Shown: positions 57,466-64,000 of the stretch, in pieces | How positions within the stretch are numbered: position 1 is the first letter of the stretch | Layout: each line of letters begins with the position of its first letter | Assembly (NCBI RefSeq): GCF_902686445.1 | Contig: NC_062214.1 | Location: 46,385,454 to 46,449,453 of the forward strand | DNA from: Sciurus carolinensis | Taxonomy: Eukaryota; Chordata; Mammalia; Rodentia; Sciuridae | DNA: 64,000 nt | Direction: 5' to 3' | Notes under the pieces: generated by a model | What the model was told of the DNA's origin: nothing | The model's input: the letters and a program-made list of their open reading frames with translations, nothing else | The model's database searches: none | Made by a program: the position numbers and the translations under genes

Positions 57466-59594
57466 AAAGTCAGTCACTTGATGGGCATCAAAATAGGGAT
57501 TATCATTGAAGAAGTTGCTGAATATGGGTACAAGATTCCTAGAGAGCTGGAAATGTCCTGCACCTTGTGTGAGGTGATAAAATATGTGTACCCTACTGCT
57601 TACACATTATACCATTATAAAATAAAAATAAATACAAATACACCTCTTCTCCCTTGTCATGATTTGTTACATTTTTTTAATGCAAGACCTACAAACTCCA
57701 TGTTACAATGATTCACTGCAGATTTTTAGTAGTTTTTTACTTTTCTGAAGATTGAGGTTTTACTGGATGTTATGAAAGTTTCTTGCACAAAGATTTTCAT
57801 CATGTCACACTTTCAGAAAAGCATGCCAACTGAAAGATAGAATGAAATCTATTTTGTCACTATTTGTCTACATAGCTTTGTTTATTTAGTCTGCATTTCT
57901 TCCTATTTCCAGCTAGATAATTACTAGTTATGAGGTGCATTTAGGTCTGCGATACATTCCTGTAAAAGAAGGCCAATTTTGCATTTTAATGGTTATTTCT
58001 GTACCTTTGGGAGTCCAGGATTATGTAAATTTATTATTAAAGTTACATGCATATTTCAATAAAATGTAAAATTTGGCATTGTTAATATTTGTCTAATAAT
58101 TTGATATGTAAGTGCATGATTCAGTATTTATGATTCTGTCTCTCTTTTTGTTCTGTACCTTCATGTTGGCAGAGGCTCTGGCAACCTGCTGCAGGGTAGG
58201 GGTGGTACAGGGCAGAAATCAGAGACAGCCTGGGAACGTCTGGCTTTGGTTTTCAAAAGCTTCAATCCATTGAGGTGGTGGAGGTTGTCTGAAGAAAGGG
58301 TTTTCTTTCTGATTAAAAGATTTTGAGTCAAGGAAGTCTATGATTCTCTAAGAAGGTGGTTCTGGCATTCTTGGGAGACCTTCTGAAAGGAAGCAGAGTG
58401 AGCTGTCAGCAAAGGCAAGGACCCACACCCTAGATTCTATCATTCCCAGAATGAGCTGAGACTCCTTCCAGCCTGAGGAAGGTTGAGAGTAATGATGATG
58501 GGCGCCTCTGTCACAGCCAGTGTACAACGATGACTGAAGGCAGGACCAGAGACGTCTGGTCTCCCTCTTTCCCCAAAGCCTTGGTTTCAACCCAGGCCTG
58601 AAAGTGGATGGGGAAGCCCCAAGTATACCTTAGATAAAACATATTTCCTGTCAGATGGAATGGGGTACTGAAGGTCGAAAATTAGGTCGATTGAAAAGAA
58701 AGACTTTCTAGCACATCTGAGTTTACAGATGGTGAGTCATATTTGCTATGCTATGAAAACCTTGTTTCCTTCAAAATATCCATCAGTGTAATTTGAAGTT
58801 TTTCCAGTACCATGTATTTTTGGACCCAAAGGAAGAGATCTAAGGTATAAAAGGGTTATCTTTGAGAACAGCAAAGTGAAAAATATCCGTTAGATAACAG
58901 GGGAGCCATGCTCAGAACTTCCAAGTCAGACATGAGTGTGGGTGGTGGTGGTTTGAATACTGAAGGGATGGACATGTGGGGAAATGACAATAGAGAGCTG
59001 CCATCTGGGAGATGGGACCTTCTCAAAACAACCAGCAGTCACAGTGAGTCAGACAAACCCGGGGGTTCTGCAAACCCCAGGGTTCTGTAGTTCCAGGCAA
59101 CATAGATCAGTGGTTAGGAAATGACTCATGATCAGAATATGTCTGATTAGGTTACAAATCTTGACTAGTGGTTGCAGAACATATCAAAGAAAGGGATATG
59201 CAGGAAAAATTCTAAGGGAGCAGAAAACAAAACAAAACTTCCAGTTTGGTGTTGGAACTGGTGATCAGGGTTGGAGAAGGGAGGCACAGGGGTCAGGTGC
59301 CTTCTGGGAAGGGGCTATACCTGATTGGAAAACCCTGGGCTCACAGCTGAGCTCATTTACCTGCTGAAACTGAAGCAGAAGGGTGATTACAATATGACCG
59401 TTATAAGGTATGTAGGGACCTATACCTCAATTTCAAGCTAATGGAAGGAAGGGCTGTGTTAGGAGTTCAAAATGGTTTTCTAGGTATTGCCCTTAGTCAC
59501 TGCGGGCCAGATAAAAGAGCAAGTTTAAGGAGGCTGTTGTAATTGGATGTGTAAGAATGAGAAACCATTTGATGATGGTGCCAATCAAGATCCC
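57466..59594. other. Unassigned sequence
   Basis: No gene, exon with clear splice-site support, or certain repeat recognised. A small frame at 58908-59090 has no domain. Confidence 0.5.
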
Positions 59595-59632
59595 GTGTAT
59601 GTGTGTGCATGTGTGTGTGTGTGTGCATGCAC
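59595..59632 (+). repeat. (GT)n microsatellite, interrupted
   Basis: GT-rich run with two gcat interruptions. Confidence 0.85.
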
Positions 59633-60854
59633 ACTTAAGTAGTAATGACCATAACTGGGAAGTCAGCCTGGAAAAAGCCAGAAAAAGACTTGGCTTTATC
59701 CTTATCCAGGGAATTTGGGAACAAACGTTCTGTCCTGGCCAGGAGGTAGAAGAAAAACATTAAGTAAGGGATGGTTAATTTCAAGAACCAGGGAAGAAGC
59801 CACTAGATCATTCTAAGAGCTTGATCAAGTCAAGTTGGTCCAGAGAATAACCTAGTTATCTCTGACCTCCCTGTAATACTAGGTTTTTACCTTAAGAAGC
59901 TCACTATGTGTTGTGAGGATCATTGGTCATGTTCAAAGTACATCAAAGAAAATAAAAATGAAACCCTAAGTTAATGGCTTTGTAAATGAAGTTCTTTCTA
60001 AGTCTCCTCAGTTACAAAATTCTGTGATTCCCTGTAGATTGTAAAAATCTGTAGATTTTTTTTTACAATCTACAAAATAATGACAAAATTGATAATACAT
60101 TGTTTGCTGTCTTCTGAGAACTCAACAGAAAAGATATGCAAGGTATTATAGCAGTTGGCCAAAAAAATGTGCACAAATAGATTGGAGAATGAGCAGAATC
60201 AAGGAAAAGAATGGTTTGAATAATACCATATTGATAACAGATAATACAAACTTTTTTGATTAGGCTTCAGAAGAATCTGAATAGAAATGCATTGTTTGGA
60301 ATGTGTGTGCTTTGGTCTCAATAAAAATATCCGGTTGCAGAGATATTTCATGTGGTTTGAACTAACAGGCAAAAAATTAAAAATTCATTGGTATACGCTA
60401 ATTCATGTAATTGTATATTTTGGAGGTAAGTCTGATGGTATTGGTTTGCTGTTATGGTACTGATTGGAAAATGATCTCTTGGAGAAAATTTATTGCTGGT
60501 CATAAGATTTCTTTGGTTTAGAAAAATGCTGGGTTTAGTAAAATCTGTAGCACCAAATGAAAGTCTGCTTTAATAAAAATGTGAATCTGAGAATTGCGGT
60601 TTTTACTAAGAGGCCATTTGATCCATTAAAATTGTATTGGTTTATTCTTCATGTTAGCTTTTCCTGAAATCCATCAGTATGAAGCATGAAGTAAGCATTT
60701 GCCAGGTATTGCTTTGATAATGAAAAAAGACCCTTAGTAATCCTTAGAACAAGACTTATTAATCAGCTGTGACTTGTTCTTTTGTGAGATTCTCAGGATG
60801 GAAAAGAAAGGGGCTTTTTTTTGCTTTTGTTGAAGATGGCAACACAGTAATTGT
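59633..60854. other. Unassigned sequence with one perfect hairpin
   Basis: The only structured element seen is the 15-bp inverted repeat at 60033-60074. No gene recognised. Confidence 0.5.
60033..60074. repeat. 15-bp perfect inverted repeat (hairpin)
   Basis: tgtagattgtaaaaa (60033-60047) pairs with tttttacaatctaca (60060-60074) across a 12-nt loop. It could be a chance AT palindrome or a MITE-end remnant. Confidence 0.75.
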
Positions 60855-61317
60855 ATTGTCACAGAATCCACTTGGCATCACAGAACTCAGTGATGGAAAA
60901 ATATCTACAGAATTAGGTCATGCAGTCTACTTGGGCTGCCTGCACCCGTTGTCTTCCACACAGAACTCCCCAGGGCTTTGTCTGGGTAAAGCTGGGCTGG
61001 ATCCCTGGTGGAGACTCTGCCACTGTCCTTGGAACAGAATTCCTTGGTCTAATTGACCTTCTTGTTAGGAAATTGTTCATAAAATTAGGAAACTTGGGGC
61101 AAACAGAGAACTCAGAGCTCTTCCCTTGCAGAGGGTTATGTACATATGGAATGAGTTACTGAGAAAAGTGATTGAGGCAAAGAGCACAAATGAATTCAAG
61201 AGACTCCTACGTTTATTTCTGGACATGCAGGAGGAAGGAGGCATTGAGGAGGTGATTAGCAGGAAGGTAGGGTTAAGATGTATCCAAAATGCACCTTACG
61301 GAGAGGCGTGCAAATAA
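60855..61317 (+). other. Possible ancient interspersed repeat with short open frames
   Basis: The pattern cttgttaggaaattgttcat, gacttgttctt-like upstream phrases and a 3' piece translating to YIWNELLRKVIEAKSTNEFK (61132-61191) recall very old vertebrate repeats, and the peptide resembles the C-terminal end of CR1/L3-type ORFs. There is no start, splice-site or domain evidence for a host gene. The assignment is weak. Confidence 0.3.
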
Positions 61318-61790
61318 TTTTGCCTGCTCTGCATTATTTATTATTAGTTTTTATTTTGAGGACTATTCTCAGTGAAAAGGTACTTTGCAACATATTCTCA
61401 TCTATTTGGGACAAATAGGTAAAGATGAATCAGATTCTGAGTGACAGTTCTGATCCTGTCAATCTCTCTCTCTCTCTCTCTCTCTCTAGGGTACATGGTT
61501 TCCAGTGCAGACACTGGAAGGCATCCTCCTAATCCAGAGCAGCACAAACCAGCAGGAAAAGAGAAGCAAGAGATCAACACTTTTAGTACATTTCATTCCT
61601 AAACCCACACAACCTAGGGGGAACCCCAAAGCCCTCTGAGTGTTTTTAACTCTCTGCCTCCATCTTGTTTTAGATTGGGAGAGGGCACTGAGGAACGGTT
61701 TTGTAATAGACATGGAAGATTCTCTTTCTTCCTTAATGCTCCAACACTGAAATGCATCTGTTTTCTGGGAGTGCAAACATGAAGTGCCAC
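61318..61790. other. Unassigned sequence with (CT)n
   Basis: CT microsatellite at about 61463-61489. No gene recognised. Confidence 0.5.
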
Positions 61791-61794
61791 AGAG

Positions 61795-62150
61795 TAGAGG
61801 GAGTAAACAAAAGAAATTAACATTCTTACAATTCTGGAGGCCAGAAGTTCAAGAGCAAGGTGTCGGCAGAACTGTTTTTTTCTGAGGACCCTCTGCTTGA
61901 CTTGTCATCTTCTTTTGTCTTCACATGGTCTTCTGTGTGTGTGTGTATGTACATTCTAATCTCTTCCTACAAGGACACCAGATATACTGAATTATGGCCC
62001 ACGTATACGACCTCACTTTTACCTTGAATATCTCTTTAAAAAGCCTAGCTACAAAAACAGTTATATTCTGAGTTACTGGAGGTTAGGACTTCAAAATGAA
62101 TTTTTTTGGAGGACACAATGCAGCTGATAACAATGGTTGAGAAAGTAACT
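61795..62150 (-). mobile_element. MaLR/MLT1-like LTR relic, antisense
   Basis: Contains cttacaattctggaggccag, aagttcaagagcaaggtgtc, gtcttcacatggtcttctgt, ctacaaggacaccagatata and ttttggaggacacaatgca in the antisense order of old MaLR LTRs. Confidence 0.6.
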
Positions 62151-63475
62151 AGACGGCTTGAAATAGGCCTGCTGTATTACTAAGGAAGAAGTCACAAATC
62201 TGTCTGGGGCCTCTTGGGTAATCTTGGGGTTTAGTCCAGCAGGGGATTTAAAAGGGCTGACAAGGGAGAACTGAGTTTCTGGTTTGTAGCACTGGGTGCT
62301 GAGAGCTTCCAGTCACCAACTCTAATAAATCCTGAAGTCAGGGTTATCCTGGAAGTGAAGGTGCCTCTGCCCTGCGCTTAGGACAACTGGTCATCACCCC
62401 CTTCAGCACTTTATAGGCAGCCCAAGCGAGGGAGGAGGGAAGGAATGCAGCAAGGGGGAAATATTAAATGGTGAGAAAACTGCCTTGGCTGGGATTTTGA
62501 AAAACAAGTGTTTTAAGTAGGAAAACATTATACAGGGAGCAATGCAGGCGGGAGGCCGCAGTGGATACTGTAGATCAGGGAGTGAGGAAAAGCTCACCAC
62601 TGGTTAATCCTCCAGGAGATAGAATTTATTAGTCTAGAAAACAGCTCCAGACATGAGGCCCTTTTCAACTTTAACTACTGGGAGGTTTAATGCACCGCCT
62701 TGCTCTGAACGTGGTACGTACCAGGGACTCTGAGCCGAGAAGTGAGACTTAAGTGCCAGCTACGTCATCTGGGCTCTTGCCATATTGAGCTTTCACGTTG
62801 TGTTCATTTGCTTCTACTTTCCTATGTCCTCTGTTTTCCACAAGTCCCCATCATTTTTTCTTATTTTGTTTGCAAATTTGTTCAGGTAGAGGCTCAAAGA
62901 GAAGGTTAGGGTAGGCAAGATGGAAATACAAATGTCCCAAACATACGAGGGAAGGCAGACCCCTTACGCTGTCTACTCTTTATGCAACCAATAGCTTCTC
63001 CTAATTTGACTTGGGTACCCAAATGTTAAATCTTCTCTAGGATAAGAATTGGGTAGCAACCCATAAATGGAATCAGGTGTTGAGGTGTTGACCTCAAAGC
63101 TTGAGTGGTTTCCAGTGGATTCCATATCAGACTGCAGCTATTTCCCATTGGAGAATAAGTTAATTCTCATTAGTCCTTGGGGCTATTCATCCAAAGTTGA
63201 TCTGAACTCCCCAAGGATACATTTCCATTCCAAGTAGTTTTCATATCCAGTTCCATGAAAAGTTCAGCTCAAAAAGGGGGACCTTGGGAATATAAGTTGC
63301 TGGAACAGAGTCCAGCTCCTCCAATTGTCTCTTTGAGATATCTGTGCATGGAACAGTACCTTCCACAGGGCAAATTCCCAACTAACACATTTAGATTGAA
63401 TTACCTGATGGCATGAAAGAAGATAGGGAAAGCGAAGTGGTTCGTTAATTAAAAAACTTGGATGTTAGTGTGAGA
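62151..63475. other. Unassigned sequence
   Basis: No gene or certain repeat recognised. Confidence 0.5.
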
Positions 63476-63479
63476 AGCC

Positions 63480-63680
63480 AGTTTCAATATGTCTTTACTA
63501 TCTACAAATTAAACCAGTCCAAACCCTGTTTCCATTTCCTAGTATAAGAAGCTGTCTTTCCTGTTTTATAAAATAGGGAAGTTTTATATGGTTTGTTCAT
63601 ATGGATTTTGTGATGATTAAATGGAAGCAGTCCGTGTCTGGCATGCAGTAAGTGTTATGTGTACCATTGTATGATTTTTT
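63480..63680 (+). mobile_element. MIR relic
   Basis: Downstream MIR parts are visible: gttttataaaatagggaagt, tgtgatgattaaatggaagc and gtctggcatgcagtaagtgt. Confidence 0.55.
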
Positions 63681-64000
63681 ATCATCACCACAGTTATTAT
63701 CACTAAGCTTAGATTAAAAGACTTTCAAGGTTGAGATTTCCCTCAAAGTCACTGGAGAACTCAGTAGTGGATCCAGAGGGAGCTGAGTCTCTTTATGAGA
63801 GTTCTTTAGCGTGAGAGCAGAGGTATTATCCAGAAAGGAAGAGATCCCAGGGCTCAGGAGTGAGAATTGAGTCTTTTCATTTGTTGAAATCAGGAAGTAG
63901 CTGAAACGCACAAATTCCTGGTCACTTGAGAGTTTCTGTCTGTTTTATGGACCACGGTTAAGCATAAATTAATCTTGGGAACATATTGGAGTTTATTTGT
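63681..64000. other. Unassigned sequence
   Basis: No gene recognised up to the window edge. The open frame on the minus strand at 63714-63911 has no domain. Confidence 0.5.

Overview
The window is mammalian nuclear DNA and carries no intact host gene that I can recognise. Dimeric B1/ID-type SINEs and a tRNA-derived ID monomer with squirrel-type sequence, MaLR LTRs, MIR, L1M and MER5 relics, and several families of young-looking L1 point to a sciurid rodent (ground squirrel or marmot type). The species call is inference. I see no bacterial or viral operon, CRISPR array or tRNA/rRNA gene, and almost all open frames are fragments of retrotransposons.

Layout. 1-6269: plus-strand L1 (L1-A), full length apart from its 5' end outside the window, with a tandem ~596-bp 5'UTR unit, broken ORF1 and broken ORF2. 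6664-11562: second plus-strand L1 (L1-B) with target-site duplications, a different 5'UTR made of ~137-bp monomers, and an internal deletion of the RT region. 12.7-19.3 kb: MER5-like relic, SINE, an antisense MaLR element (LTR-internal-truncated LTR) split by an older L1, MIR relics and a 5'-inverted L1. 19-34 kb: mostly unassigned sequence with scattered old repeats. 34.3-35.35 kb: antisense RPL29 processed pseudogene split by a 392-bp L1 piece. 36-39 kb: composite of at least three L1 pieces, including a 77-bp micro-insertion.

38.99-54.79 kb is a nested stack. An ancient L1M-like element (plus) was invaded by a MaLR LTR, a 224-bp L1 tail, a 2.2-kb twin-primed L1, two SINEs and a full-length minus-strand L1 (L1-C, 45359-54473). 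L1-C was in turn invaded by a 3.1-kb RNF138 retrocopy (46717-49848) with a 45-nt A tail and perfect 16-bp target-site duplications. The retrocopy keeps an uninterrupted frame with all RING ligands, but its ancestral ATG is ATT. 54.8-64 kb: SINEs, MIR/L2-like and MaLR-like relics in otherwise unassigned DNA.

No new multi-gene system was found. The observations most worth following are the three L1s that share coding modules but have different distal 5'UTRs, the RNF138 retrocopy, the tandem triplication of an L1 3' region, and several clean retrotransposition variants (twin priming, micro-insertion, possible short 3' transduction, internal deletion).
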